Assembly (NCBI RefSeq): GCF_013204885.1
Contig: NZ_JABMKX010000008.1
Span: 1-64,000 of the forward strand
Length of the DNA stretch: 64,000 bases
From: Paenibacillus tritici
GTDB lineage: Bacteria; Bacillota; Bacilli; Paenibacillales; Paenibacillaceae
Direction of reading: 5' to 3'
This document shows positions 1 to 8,394 of the stretch, in pieces. A program made the translations under genes and the position numbers. The notes under the pieces are model-generated. The model had not been told where the DNA came from. It did no database searches and saw only the letters and a list, made by a program, of their open reading frames with translations. Every line of letters starts with the position of its first letter. The stretch's first letter is position 1.

Positions 1-19
1 TCGGGTAAAATAGGCATTG

Positions 20-70
20 GTAGGGTTCCTCCTTAGTGGTTTCGCAATCCTGAGGATACCCTACTTTTTT
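20..70 (+). terminator. Rho-independent terminator at the window edge
   Basis: GTAGGGT at 20-26 pairs with ACCCTAC at 58-64, an inner CCTC/GAGG pair extends the stem, and six T follow at 65-70. It would end a plus-strand transcript entering from outside the window. No gene is visible in the first 19 bases, so the transcript it serves is unknown. Confidence 0.65.
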
Positions 71-117
71 GTTGCCTGACTAGGCTCCAAATACTGGTAC
101 ACAACTTATTTTACGCC

Positions 118-340
118 ATCCCCACCAGCCCATTCCCGGCAGATTAAAGAGCACTTCTGCACCTCATTTCACCCACCAGCCCATTTCCCGCAGATTAGAG
201 AGCACTTCTGCACCTCATTTCACCCACCAGTCCATTTCAGGCAGATTAGAGAGCACTTCTGCACCTCATTACCCCATCCAGTTTATTCCCGGCAAATTAA
301 GGAGCACTTCTGCACCTCATTCACCTATCCAGCCATCTAC
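118..340. repeat. 51-bp tandem repeat array 1 (family alpha, about 4.4 copies)
   Basis: The anchor GCACTTCTGCACCTCATT recurs starting at 151, 202, 253 and 304, an exact 51-bp spacing. Units run 118-168, 169-219, 220-270 and 271-321, followed by a partial unit to about 340. Each unit also carries CCGGCAGATT or a variant at a fixed place. Reading frames through it are open only because 51 is divisible by 3; there is no ribosome binding site, so I treat it as non-coding. It shares its layout with the array at 56700-57127. Confidence 0.9.
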
Positions 341-376
341 TCTCGAACGAGTCAGAGTAAATTTCCCAATTACGAA

Positions 377-402
377 GAAAAGGAGACCCCACCGGGTCTC
401 CT
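377..402 (-). terminator. Terminator of the phosphorylase gene
   Basis: AGGAGACCC at 381-389 pairs with GGGTCTCCT at 394-402. Read on the minus strand the hairpin is followed by TTTTC. It lies about 40 bases after the stop codon of the minus-strand glycoside phosphorylase gene. Confidence 0.75.
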
Positions 403-444
403 CCTATAGCCTGTAGCTGAATCTGCTGCACCTGCAGATTGCGA

Positions 445-3400
445 TTATTCCATTGCCGCCAGAATCGAGGCGATCTCTCCCCGCCGCAGGGCCTCGGCGT
501 CTTCGCCGCGCAGCAGGCTGCCGGCAATCACGCGCTCCCCGCCGTCCCTGAGGGTTAACGTCAGCTTCTGGATCACCGCCTTGCTGTCCCCGAAGGTATC
601 TGCCTTACGCGGATTATAGTACGTCACTTCTGTACCGCCGAGCAGCGTGAAGGATACCTTAGCCTGCTCGTCGAACAGCCATCCAGGCAGCGACGGATTC
701 AGAGTCAGGGTCAACTCGCCAGTCTCCATGGAGAACAGGTGACTTCCCGCCATCATGGTTCTCCACATGCTCAGGAACTCCGCTGTAGAGCCGCTCAGTC
801 TGGCCACGAACCCCCGGCCATGCGTAGCAGGATCAGGATTCCCGCCCGTTGAGATGAACGAGGAATTCTCCAGCGTACTGCGTCCGTATACCTCAGGATC
901 AAGGAACGGAATCAGTGAGGTCTTCAGCTCACTGTAGAATTCTTCATACAGACCGGCCTTCAGCAGCTCCAGCAAATATTTGTACGACATATGCAGGAAG
1001 TTGGATTCCCGCTCCTGCCAGCCCGCCGTGAAGGCCCGGATGCGGCCGATATCATGCGTTTCCTCTTCCAGCGACACCGAAGTCCGGTACATGGAGGTAA
1101 CCGGATCGAACAGGCCGCTTTGTTTCACTTTGGTATAGATTTCCTTGGCGGTTTGCTTATTGTCCAGGGTTTTGAGCCAGCGGGTAGGGCCTTCCAGGAA
1201 ATACGGCAGAGCGGAAGCCTCGAACGCCTCTACTCTGGCCTTCGGCAGTCCATAACCGCTGATTACCGGCTCTCCGGCTTCATCGGTGACCGGCTGGAAG
1301 CGTGTAGCCTCGAACCGGAAGTAGGTTGGAACCAGTCCATTGCCCATGGTCACCGCAAGCTTAATACCCTGATCCACCTTACGCAGCCACCGGGCCAGCA
1401 TATCGCGGATCACCGCAAGGGACCACTCGGCGGTCTCACCTGTAATCCCGAAGCGGATCTCTGCCCGGTAAGCCTCGCGTGCCGAGGCCACGCGGTCCCA
1501 ATACAGGAATGAATCCAGTGAGCCGTCCAGCGCTTCAGTTACAGCAGGGTCTACCTGCGTCAGCAGCGCCGCTATCTCCGCTGGAAGTGCCACGGCTGAA
1601 GGCAGATCCGCAGTGTTCTCCAGTGCTTCCAGCATGAACACCAGCATCCGCTTAAGCTCCAGCGTCTCGCTCATACCGGAGCCAACCAGTCCCGGCAGCC
1701 CGTTCATGGCATCATTCCAGCCTGGCTTGTTCGCCTCCATCTCAACACCCATGCCGTACGGGTCAAGAGTGGTGAATTTGTTCAGGGCCAGCGACAGCAT
1801 CTTCACGAACAAGCTGGTCCGGTAGATCTCCCCATGTCCGCCTTGTGTCCGCAGCCACTGGGTATCAGAGGCCTTCCGCTTCAGCTTGTGCAGCTTCTCT
1901 TCATCCTCCAGCAACGCTCCGAATTGCCGGACCTTGCCGCCGCTGATCACGTATTTCTCGCTGCGCGGCAGGACATACGCGGCACTGTCGTAGAACGCAT
2001 AGGTCTCATCCCCGAACAGCAGCTCCCCGCAGCGCTCAGGATAAATATCAAGATAGCCTTCCACCAGATCCAGATTGTACGTCCAGTGATCGGACCAGAA
2101 GCCCTCCCCGAAGGCGGCTTCAATATTCTGCTGCGACAGGGCAAGCACACCGCTGAGGAACTCCTGCTCGCTTATTTGCAGCGTAATCTGATGATCGGCA
2201 ATATAGTTAATCAGACTGCCTGCCGTGAAGCGCCCGGCCAGCAGCCGCTCTAGTCCTGCATCCCCGCCTGCAAGCGCTCCGTCCAGCCACGCCTTAAGCT
2301 GATCTCCCGCCTCCGGCAGAATCTCGAAGCTGGTGCCCTGCACACTGAGCGGATTATAGCCGTCCGCCTGAATCAGGCTGTAGAACATTTTGATGTTGAA
2401 GCTGCCCACCTTGGGATGGAAAAAGACATCATTACGCCGGTTCTGGTTCATATCGCGGAAATTCCCGTTGCCCTGCGAATAATATTCGGGAGCCAGTGAG
2501 AAGAAGTTGTAATCCCGCTCCATATCGCCATGCTTGCGGGAGTAGAGATGGACGACGAAGCCCTCTTCCCCATTGTCAAAGATAAACGGATATCCCCCGC
2601 GCAGGAAATTGTCGAGATAGGACTGGCGGCAATACGCGTCGAAGATCGGCGAGGACGTCCGGGTGGCGATATCCGCAGTTAACTCTTCGGTCAGCGCGGC
2701 AGCTTCAAGGGCTTTGGCGGCAAAATACTCCTCATGGCACAGCTCCGCCGCCCGGTGATTGATTCTGGCAATATCATTCACATGCCCAATGATAGTGTTC
2801 AGCTTCAGGGAAGCGCCCGGGGCAAGCGTTCTGGCGGTCCCGCTGAAGCCGCACGGCACCTTGTTGACCGGATACTGCGCCTGTGCCAGCAGCTCAGCCA
2901 GCGGAAGCGCTGCGAAGCGGTCGGGATAGGTCAGTGAAGTATTCCAGCCGAAGATCACTTCATAATCCACGATCGGATACAACTGCTCCCCTTCTGCCGT
3001 GGAGGAGAGATAGAAGTGTCCGCTCTCAATCGAGCTCATTTCCGCATCGTCATTCGTACTGGAACGCAGCTTGTAGAACGGAATTCCATTCTCCAGGTTG
3101 AACACATCCATCCAGCTGCGGAGCAGGTTCCCCATCTCCTTATAGTTACTATTCTCCACCCCGAATGGAAGCACCTCCGGCAGACCGTCCAGCAGCTCCA
3201 GCGCAAGCTCTGTACCGCCGGTATTCTCGATCTCCACCTGACGGACCAGTGCAGCATAATCATCACCCGGCAGGTTGTAGTAGTGGACCGTGGTCTTCAG
3301 TCCATGTCCGGCATGCGATTCCTCAATGGTCAGTCCGTTCGGGAGAATGGTCATGATCCGCTTGGCTGCCGGGTCCGGGCGGGCCGACTGGAACGGTTCA

Positions 3401-3672
3401 TAGATCTCCTCTGCCCCCTTCAGCTTGATGAAGGTGCGGAAGCCGGTCGATGTTACATTCTTATAGGAGATATTGGCTGGCGAGAACTCCATGATCGGCG
3501 AGTTTTTGTCCCGCACGCCGAAGCTGCTGATCCCCTGGCCGCGGTTCACATAGAACGTCCACATCGGTATCCCCTTCAGCCCGGCCAGGCCGGGCAGGAA
3601 GCTGGCGAACGGCTTGCCTTCATGGAACTGCTCGATTACAAATTTACCTGAATCAAAATAATAATTGCTCAT
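445..3672 (-). CDS. Large inverting beta-oligoglucan phosphorylase (GH94/GH149/GH161 type)
   Basis: A 1075-residue protein without signal peptide, so cytoplasmic. It resembles the very large 'cellobiose phosphorylase-like' enzymes that split a terminal glucose from beta-glucan oligosaccharides with inorganic phosphate, giving glucose 1-phosphate. The stretch KPGWNDAMNG places the expected general-acid Asp at residue 654, as in the GH94-clan (alpha/alpha)6 barrel. The N-terminus (KPFASFLPGLAG, MWTFYVNRGQG) matches my memory of GH149/GH161 beta-1,3-oligoglucan phosphorylases better than true cellobiose phosphorylases, which are about 800 residues. AGGAGG lies six bases before the ATG. The gene follows a GH30 glycosidase and a LacI regulator on the same strand, which suggests shared use in beta-glucan breakdown. 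The exact linkage specificity is not readable here. Confidence 0.8.
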   Translation of the reverse strand: MSNYYFDSGKFVIEQFHEGKPFASFLPGLAGLKGIPMWTFYVNRGQGISSFGVRDKNSPIMEFSPANISYKNVTSTGFRTFIKLKGAEEIYEPFQSARPDPAAKRIMTILPNGLTIEESHAGHGLKTTVHYYNLPGDDYAALVRQVEIENTGGTELALELLDGLPEVLPFGVENSNYKEMGNLLRSWMDVFNLENGIPFYKLRSSTNDDAEMSSIESGHFYLSSTAEGEQLYPIVDYEVIFGWNTSLTYPDRFAALPLAELLAQAQYPVNKVPCGFSGTARTLAPGASLKLNTIIGHVNDIARINHRAAELCHEEYFAAKALEAAALTEELTADIATRTSSPIFDAYCRQSYLDNFLRGGYPFIFDNGEEGFVVHLYSRKHGDMERDYNFFSLAPEYYSQGNGNFRDMNQNRRNDVFFHPKVGSFNIKMFYSLIQADGYNPLSVQGTSFEILPEAGDQLKAWLDGALAGGDAGLERLLAGRFTAGSLINYIADHQITLQISEQEFLSGVLALSQQNIEAAFGEGFWSDHWTYNLDLVEGYLDIYPERCGELLFGDETYAFYDSAAYVLPRSEKYVISGGKVRQFGALLEDEEKLHKLKRKASDTQWLRTQGGHGEIYRTSLFVKMLSLALNKFTTLDPYGMGVEMEANKPGWNDAMNGLPGLVGSGMSETLELKRMLVFMLEALENTADLPSAVALPAEIAALLTQVDPAVTEALDGSLDSFLYWDRVASAREAYRAEIRFGITGETAEWSLAVIRDMLARWLRKVDQGIKLAVTMGNGLVPTYFRFEATRFQPVTDEAGEPVISGYGLPKARVEAFEASALPYFLEGPTRWLKTLDNKQTAKEIYTKVKQSGLFDPVTSMYRTSVSLEEETHDIGRIRAFTAGWQERESNFLHMSYKYLLELLKAGLYEEFYSELKTSLIPFLDPEVYGRSTLENSSFISTGGNPDPATHGRGFVARLSGSTAEFLSMWRTMMAGSHLFSMETGELTLTLNPSLPGWLFDEQAKVSFTLLGGTEVTYYNPRKADTFGDSKAVIQKLTLTLRDGGERVIAGSLLRGEDAEALRRGEIASILAAME

Positions 3673-3693
3673 ATTTATCCTCCTAGAAATATT

Positions 3694-3707
3694 AATAAAC
3701 GCTTGCA
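3694..3707. promoter_or_regulatory. cre-like half-match upstream of the phosphorylase
   Basis: AATAAACGCTTGCA lies about 20 bases before the phosphorylase start. It fits the catabolite-response element pattern TGNAANCGNTNNCA except for the first two bases. A CcpA site would suit a sugar-phosphorolysis gene, but two mismatches make this weak. It could equally be a degenerate site of the neighbouring LacI-family regulator. Confidence 0.3.
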
Positions 3708-3846
3708 GCCCGCTTCAGCTACCGGCCCGCAGTAGCTACGTTGTCGGCTGAACTTTCTCGTGCTATATAACTTCTGGGTAATTGCGACCCCTGAATGGCT
3801 GCTGCCCCCCCTTTACACCTCTTGAAAAATGGCCACTCGCCTGGGT

Positions 3847-4030
3847 GATTGCACTTTGTACAATAGAATTTGTCTCATTACGCTCCCGACCAGCCTTCTG
3901 TTGTATTTCATACATTAGATTTCCAGCTTTCTGCCCGAAAAGGCCTCTTCAGCTGAATTCTGCTGTACATAATGCAATTGATCGCTAATTTCGCCGGATT
4001 TAGGGGGCATCTACTGTACATAGTGCAATA
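3847..4030. repeat. Dispersed terminal-inverted-repeat element B, copy 1 (184 bp)
   Basis: The left end 3847-3867 (GATTGCACTTTGTACAATAG...) is nearly the reverse complement of the right end 4010-4030, so the whole element can fold into one long hairpin. Internal short palindromes of the form YTGTAYnnnRTRCARY recur inside. Closely related ends bound elements at 46313-46494 and 60286-60349. No protein is encoded. It behaves like a small MITE or a structured intergenic repeat. Confidence 0.75.
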
Positions 4031-4268
4031 GATGGCTAAAGAGGGCTTGAACCCGCTCCGACTAAGACTGTAGCTTGCAGCTTCTAACTCCTATTCTTAG
4101 CTACTAGCCTCTAACTCCCAGCGCCAGCCTATCCGTCACTAGATTCTACCTCCTACCCTCCAGCCTTACCCCCATACTGTCAGCTACTAGCCCCCAACTC
4201 CCAGCTTCTACTCATCCCCACACCACTTTGCCGGAACGACTCATCCTCTTTCCGTCTCCCCCGCAGGC
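4031..4268. other. Gene-free pyrimidine-rich spacer
   Basis: Downstream of the GH30 stop codon is a C/T-rich stretch in which degenerate phrases such as CTACTAGCC and TCTAACTCCCAGC recur irregularly. I see no gene, ribosome binding site or convincing terminator in it. Confidence 0.6.
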
Positions 4269-5612
4269 CTAACCCTGCCTAATCAGATGTGTCGCAATAG
4301 AGTGCGCAGGCAGGCTGCATTCGGCTACTTCATCCCTGAGGCCCAGCGTCAGGGAGCGTTCTTCCTCGCCTTCATTCATCAGCACCACAGCAAGGCTGCC
4401 GTCCGGGTTGCGGAACGCTGCGGCCAGCACACCTTCAGCAGCCGCATCCAGCCCGATCCGCACCGCACCCGGTGCAATGAATTTGCTGAAATGCCCGATG
4501 TAATAATACGAGCTGTTATAGTGAACCTCGTCCGTAGTCGTATCCGCAATCACCGGAGCATCGCAGAGATTCCCCACATGGTTCGGCCCGCCCGTCTCAT
4601 CCAGCACCAGATTCCAGTCCAGATACCCTTCGGTCCAGGCATTCAGATCGCCAATCATGTTCCGGCCGTAGCGCTCTCCTGTGAACCATTCCCCCAGCCG
4701 TACGCCGCCCTCCTGGCAGCCTTCAGTGAAGAGTACATGCTTATCCGGGAAAAGCTCGTGAACCTTCTCCACCTTGTCAAACTCCTCGCCGCCGTACCAA
4801 TGGATGCCGGTGCCCCAGACATACTGCGCGGCTTCCGGGTCGGACAGGATCGGGGTTACACGCTCAATCATAATGTCGCGGTTATGATCCCAGATGACGA
4901 TGTTCACATCGCCCATTCCGGCTTCGTGCATCACAGGGCCGAGATGGTTTTTGACAAAATCACGCTCTTCCTCAGCACTGTACACACAGGAATCCCAGAT
5001 CTGCACGGCCGCCGGCTCATTCTGTACAGAAACCGCCCAGACCGGAACGCCTTCCTTGCGGTAGGCCTCAATAAATTTGGTATAATACCTCGCCCAGACT
5101 GGCGCATACTCCGGCTTCAGCGAACCGCCGTTATTCATCTCCCCGTTCGTCTTCATCCAGGCGGGCGGGCTCCACGGGGAGGCCAGCATCGTGAACGGTC
5201 CGCCCCGGACCTCCATGGCATCCTTGATCAGCGGCAGCACCCACTGATGATCATGCGAGATGTCGAAGGTCGCCAGCTCCGTATCGCCATCCTCCACATA
5301 GGTATAATTGCCGAGTGCGAAATCGCAGCTATGGATATGCACACGGCCCATACTGTAATTCAGCCCGTCCACCGGGTGAAAATACCGCCGGATGACCTCA
5401 GCCCGCTTCGCCGGGCTCATCCGCGACAAGGTATAGGCCGCTGCCTCCGTGAAGGCGCCGCCAAAACCAAGGATGGTCTGATACTCCTGCTCCGGGTGCA
5501 GCCGTATTTCCGGTGTTGCACCGGGAAGGCCCGCTTTGAAGGGAAGGCCTGCTTTGGGACTCAGGCGATCCCCCGTATCTCTGGCAGTTACTACGGTTTG
5601 AACGGTGAACAT
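4269..5612 (-). CDS. GH30 family glycosidase (beta-glucosidase/beta-1,6-glucanase type)
   Basis: A 447-residue (beta/alpha)8-barrel retaining glycosidase. NEP (acid/base Glu199) and the FTEG motif (nucleophile Glu297) sit at the spacing expected for GH30, followed by the C-terminal beta-domain. Landmarks such as GFGGAFTEA near the N-terminus and SPPAWMK are typical of the glucosylceramidase-like branch that includes bacterial beta-1,6-glucanases. There is no signal peptide, so it probably acts on imported oligosaccharides. I chose the ATG at 5612: GAGGAG lies eight bases before it, whereas the in-frame GTG at 5621 overlaps that site. A perfect LacI-type operator lies 36 bases upstream. The gene sits between lacI and the large phosphorylase. 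Substrate is inferred from context only. Confidence 0.87.
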   Translation of the reverse strand: MFTVQTVVTARDTGDRLSPKAGLPFKAGLPGATPEIRLHPEQEYQTILGFGGAFTEAAAYTLSRMSPAKRAEVIRRYFHPVDGLNYSMGRVHIHSCDFALGNYTYVEDGDTELATFDISHDHQWVLPLIKDAMEVRGGPFTMLASPWSPPAWMKTNGEMNNGGSLKPEYAPVWARYYTKFIEAYRKEGVPVWAVSVQNEPAAVQIWDSCVYSAEEERDFVKNHLGPVMHEAGMGDVNIVIWDHNRDIMIERVTPILSDPEAAQYVWGTGIHWYGGEEFDKVEKVHELFPDKHVLFTEGCQEGGVRLGEWFTGERYGRNMIGDLNAWTEGYLDWNLVLDETGGPNHVGNLCDAPVIADTTTDEVHYNSSYYYIGHFSKFIAPGAVRIGLDAAAEGVLAAAFRNPDGSLAVVLMNEGEEERSLTLGLRDEVAECSLPAHSIATHLIRQG

Positions 5613-5647
5613 GTCAATCACTCCTCTTCGAATGGTGAAAACGAAAG

Positions 5648-5669
5648 AAATCGAAACCGGTTTCGATTT
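5648..5669. promoter_or_regulatory. LacI-family operator before the GH30 gene
   Basis: A perfect 22-bp palindrome with core AATCGAAACCGGTTTCGATT and the central CCGG typical of LacI/GalR operators. It lies between the lacI stop codon and the GH30 ribosome binding site, so the adjacent LacI protein is the natural ligand, repressing GH30 until a sugar inducer is present. Confidence 0.85.
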
Positions 5670-5705
5670 TGCCGAAAAAAAAGGTATTCCCGGATGAACG
5701 CACTT

Positions 5706-6722
5706 TCAGGACTGGCCCGGCGGTGCGCAGGAATCCCTTACAATGATCTCCACCGGCAGCACCACTGCTTCCTGGCTGGTACGCGGACCATTCATGGATG
5801 CCAGCAGCAGCTCAGCCGCCCGTGTTCCCAGCAGCTCCGTATTCTGACGTACAGTAGTCAGCGAAGGTGTTACATATCCGGCAAGCTCAATGTCATCATA
5901 ACCCATCACGGAAATATCCCCCGGCACAGCAAGCCCAAGATCCTTGGCAGCCATAACCGCACCCAGTGCAAGCAAGTCACCCGAAGCAAAAACAGCCGTC
6001 GGCCGCTGCGGCAGCTCAAGCAGAGACTTCATTGCGCCGTAGCCATTCTCCAGTGAATAGAAGGCTCCCTCAGCAACATATTCTTCCGGCACCTCAAGCC
6101 CCTTCTGCTCCATCGCCATTCTGTACCCCAGCTCACGCTGTTGTCCCGGATAAGTATTCCCGCCCCCCGAGATATGGGCAATTCTGCGGTGTCCGAGCGA
6201 TGTCAGATATTCCACTGCCAGCAGGGCGCCGCTCCTGTTATCCGAGCAGACCGTATGCGACAGCTCCGTCTCGAAATCGAGAACCACAGTAGGAATATCA
6301 CTCTCCAGCAGCTCCTTGAAATACGGGTCATCATAATCAGAGAGAAACACAACCACTCCGTCGACTCCGCGAATCCGGCAGTTCTCCAGATATCCGCTCT
6401 GCTTGCCTCCGACATCTTTCGAGATGAACATGAGGGCATAGCCCTTGGCTACGGCAACCTGCTTGAAGCTCTCAATCACTGCGCTGAAAAAAGGGTGACG
6501 GATACCCGCTCCCGTATTCTCCACAAACAACACGCCGATGGTCCAGGATTTCTTGGTCGTCAGTGTACGTGCATGCGCATTGGGGAGATACCCCATCTCC
6601 TGGGCGGTACGCAGAATCTCCTGGCGCGTCTTCTCCCGCACATCAGAATAGTTATTGAACGCCTTGGACACCGTGGTTGGTGAGTAGCCGGTCCTTTTGG
6701 CAATATCATAGATCGTAGTCAT
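5706..6722 (-). CDS. LacI/GalR-family transcriptional regulator
   Basis: A 338-residue repressor. The N-terminus MTTIYDIAKRTGYSPTTVSKAFN is the standard LacI helix-turn-helix plus start of the hinge helix, followed by a periplasmic-binding-protein-like effector domain (TIGVLFVEN, VDGVVVFLSD, GHRRIAHI, PTAVFASGD, SVMGYDDIE). The frame stays open 23 codons further upstream, but those codons do not belong to the family. The ATG at 6722 has GGGAG ten bases upstream, so it is preferred. The gene lies directly upstream of the GH30 gene, with a perfect palindromic operator in the 93-base gap. It is likely a local regulator of beta-glucoside or oligoglucan use. The effector is unknown. Confidence 0.92.
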   Translation of the reverse strand: MTTIYDIAKRTGYSPTTVSKAFNNYSDVREKTRQEILRTAQEMGYLPNAHARTLTTKKSWTIGVLFVENTGAGIRHPFFSAVIESFKQVAVAKGYALMFISKDVGGKQSGYLENCRIRGVDGVVVFLSDYDDPYFKELLESDIPTVVLDFETELSHTVCSDNRSGALLAVEYLTSLGHRRIAHISGGGNTYPGQQRELGYRMAMEQKGLEVPEEYVAEGAFYSLENGYGAMKSLLELPQRPTAVFASGDLLALGAVMAAKDLGLAVPGDISVMGYDDIELAGYVTPSLTTVRQNTELLGTRAAELLLASMNGPRTSQEAVVLPVEIIVRDSCAPPGQS

Positions 6723-6774
6723 TTCCGGTTCACTCCCGCAGCTCAATGTAAGCCCTTTTATGTTCACTGACATT

Positions 6775-7257
6775 CTAACTTCTTTCCGCACAGCCGTCCA
6801 GCATAAAATATCTTTGTACCGCAGGCAGCAGCGTAACGATCTGAATCAGCAGCCCCAGAGACGTATAGAGCACGTGAATCACGCTGACGGCATCCATCAT
6901 ATAGGTCTGCACCAAGATCCAGATAATCAGTCCGAAGCCGATATACAGTGAGAAGCTCCACGAAGCATGCAGCGACCTGAATGGGGTCAGTCTATAGCCC
7001 CACCTCCATTGCGGCTGCTTAAGCAGGCCGAACAGCACCATTAGCGGGAGCAGCCCAAAAAAAGCCAGCAGCAGCAGCCCCGGAATCACAAAATTGTCAA
7101 ATGGCGATCTTTCCAGCACCGAAGCCGGCATTCCGAGCATTTCCCCGCTGGGATCAGCCAGCAGCGCCAGCCCTCCGGCGACAGCCCCAAGACTCAAAAA
7201 TGCATGAAGGACATACAGCAGAATTACAGCTCCCGGCTTTTTTGTGGCAGAAGTCAT
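6775..7257 (-). CDS. Four-helix membrane protein of unknown function
   Basis: A 160-residue protein with four hydrophobic segments, at about residues 11-32, 52-76, 98-118 and 122-142, with short basic loops between them. The start at 7257 has GGGGA six bases upstream; upstream in-frame codons have no such site. It lies 52 bases upstream of the lacI start on the same strand, so the two may be cotranscribed. I recognise no family motif, and an integral membrane location is all that can be said. Confidence 0.7.
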   Translation of the reverse strand: MTSATKKPGAVILLYVLHAFLSLGAVAGGLALLADPSGEMLGMPASVLERSPFDNFVIPGLLLLAFFGLLPLMVLFGLLKQPQWRWGYRLTPFRSLHASWSFSLYIGFGLIIWILVQTYMMDAVSVIHVLYTSLGLLIQIVTLLPAVQRYFMLDGCAERS

Positions 7258-7515
7258 TCCGATTCCCCATTTCAGGTTCATAATTAATATCGTTTCAGAT
7301 CCTAGTCTCATGCTTTATTAATATTTTACAGGTTTTTCCTCAGGGCTGACGGGAGGGATGTCACACTGATGTGATTTTGCGCCATTTTGTGCCTGCTGTG
7401 TGAATGTCTGTGCTTTACGCTATACTAGTATCAATCAGATCAAATACCGAAATTCTATGAGCCGCATGCAACATATACATTTATATCTCAAAATACAGAA
7501 GGGATTGGACAGTTG

Positions 7516-7531
7516 ACGGCAGAGGAGCCGT
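7516..7531 (+). promoter_or_regulatory. Small hairpin carrying the only Shine-Dalgarno-like sequence before the HNH gene
   Basis: ACGGC (7516-7520) and GCCGT (7527-7531) can pair and leave AGAGGA in the loop. This purine run is the only ribosome-binding-site-like sequence near the HNH start, but it ends 21 bases before the ATG, too far for normal use. It may mark regulation of translation or a different start, such as the in-frame CTG at 7533. Confidence 0.35.
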
Positions 7532-7547
7532 CCTGCCAACTATACTT

Positions 7548-8357
7548 ATGACTGAACCTATTCTCGCAACATCCAAAAAATGTGCTTATTGTCATCAGCT
7601 TAAGCCGCTCTCCGAATTCCGCAGACGTACAGGCAAGCGCTCGAAGGGAGTGTCCCGGCGCGGAGCCTGCCGGGAATGCCGCAAGCTTCGCGGAGCAGAT
7701 GCTGTATTGCCTCCGGTACGTGCCAGCGCGGAGCCGGCGCTGCCGGAACGTCCGGCCGGCCTGGGACCCGCGAAGCGGGACAAGCCCCTGGTCTCTATAT
7801 CCGGAGCAGCAGGTGCTGGCACTGCAAAGCCTCCTGCTGCCCAGCTCCGTCAGCCTTCCCGGCCCGAACGCGCCAAGGAAGCCCGGGGCAGCTCGGGGGC
7901 TGCGGGCTTCAAGGGGAAGACCCGTCCCCGCAATGCTGCCGAGACAGGCCGCACCCTTCCGCAGCAGCGCGGGCCGAAGCCTGATCCACAGGATGCCTCT
8001 GCCCTGATTCCTTCGGCGAAGGGCATGATTCTGATGCGCGGGCACAGTGACAAAGGCCGCCGCTGGCACCAGGAGATCGACCTGGAGCTTGCTGTAACGC
8101 TGGTCAAGGAGCATGCCGCCATCGTCGTCAACCGGCGTACGATCCGCCGCCTGTACAGCAACAAAGATTTCCGAGCCTATGTTCTCTCCAGGGATAACTA
8201 CACCTGTTATTTCTGCGGCTTATACGGGGATACGATCGACCATCTGCTCCCCCGGGCCAAGGGCGGCCATACCACGCCTGATAACTGCGTCTGTGCCTGT
8301 AATTTATGCAATCAGACCAAGGCCGACCAGTCTGTCGAGCAGTTCATGAGCCGGTAG
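7548..8357 (+). CDS. HNH endonuclease-domain protein with an N-terminal zinc motif
   Basis: A 269-residue protein. Residues 10-50 hold CAYC and CREC pairs, a probable treble-clef or zinc ribbon. Residues 50-160 are low-complexity and rich in Pro, Ala, Gly and Arg. The C-terminus (about 205-269) is an HNH nuclease fold: CYFCG, then DHLLPRAKGG with the catalytic His, DNCVCAC and CNLCNQTKAD. The central part RRWHQEIDLELAVTLV is seen in Firmicute HNH proteins that stand alone on chromosomes. The product is likely a metal-dependent DNA nuclease with unknown target. The gene has a poor ribosome binding site and ends about 40 bases before a composite repeat, which raises the possibility of a link to DNA rearrangement; that is inference only. 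Confidence 0.82.
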   Translation: MTEPILATSKKCAYCHQLKPLSEFRRRTGKRSKGVSRRGACRECRKLRGADAVLPPVRASAEPALPERPAGLGPAKRDKPLVSISGAAGAGTAKPPAAQLRQPSRPERAKEARGSSGAAGFKGKTRPRNAAETGRTLPQQRGPKPDPQDASALIPSAKGMILMRGHSDKGRRWHQEIDLELAVTLVKEHAAIVVNRRTIRRLYSNKDFRAYVLSRDNYTCYFCGLYGDTIDHLLPRAKGGHTTPDNCVCACNLCNQTKADQSVEQFMSR

Positions 8358-8394
8358 TATCCCTTGGGAACTGAGGAAGTGAGTTTAACAACAA

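Noticed and set aside
118..340. Possible CRISPR array
   Set aside because: The whole 51-bp unit repeats without unique spacers, and no cas gene is nearby. The same applies to the other 51-bp arrays.
4287..6056. A 589-residue plus-strand frame opposite the GH30 and lacI genes
   Set aside because: Spans two well-supported minus-strand genes and the operator; composition is typical of antisense translation.
7399..7426. Sigma-A promoter before the HNH gene (TGTGAA, TATACT)
   Set aside because: The -10 box is good, but the -35 box is poor and the spacer is 16 bases; not strong enough to claim.
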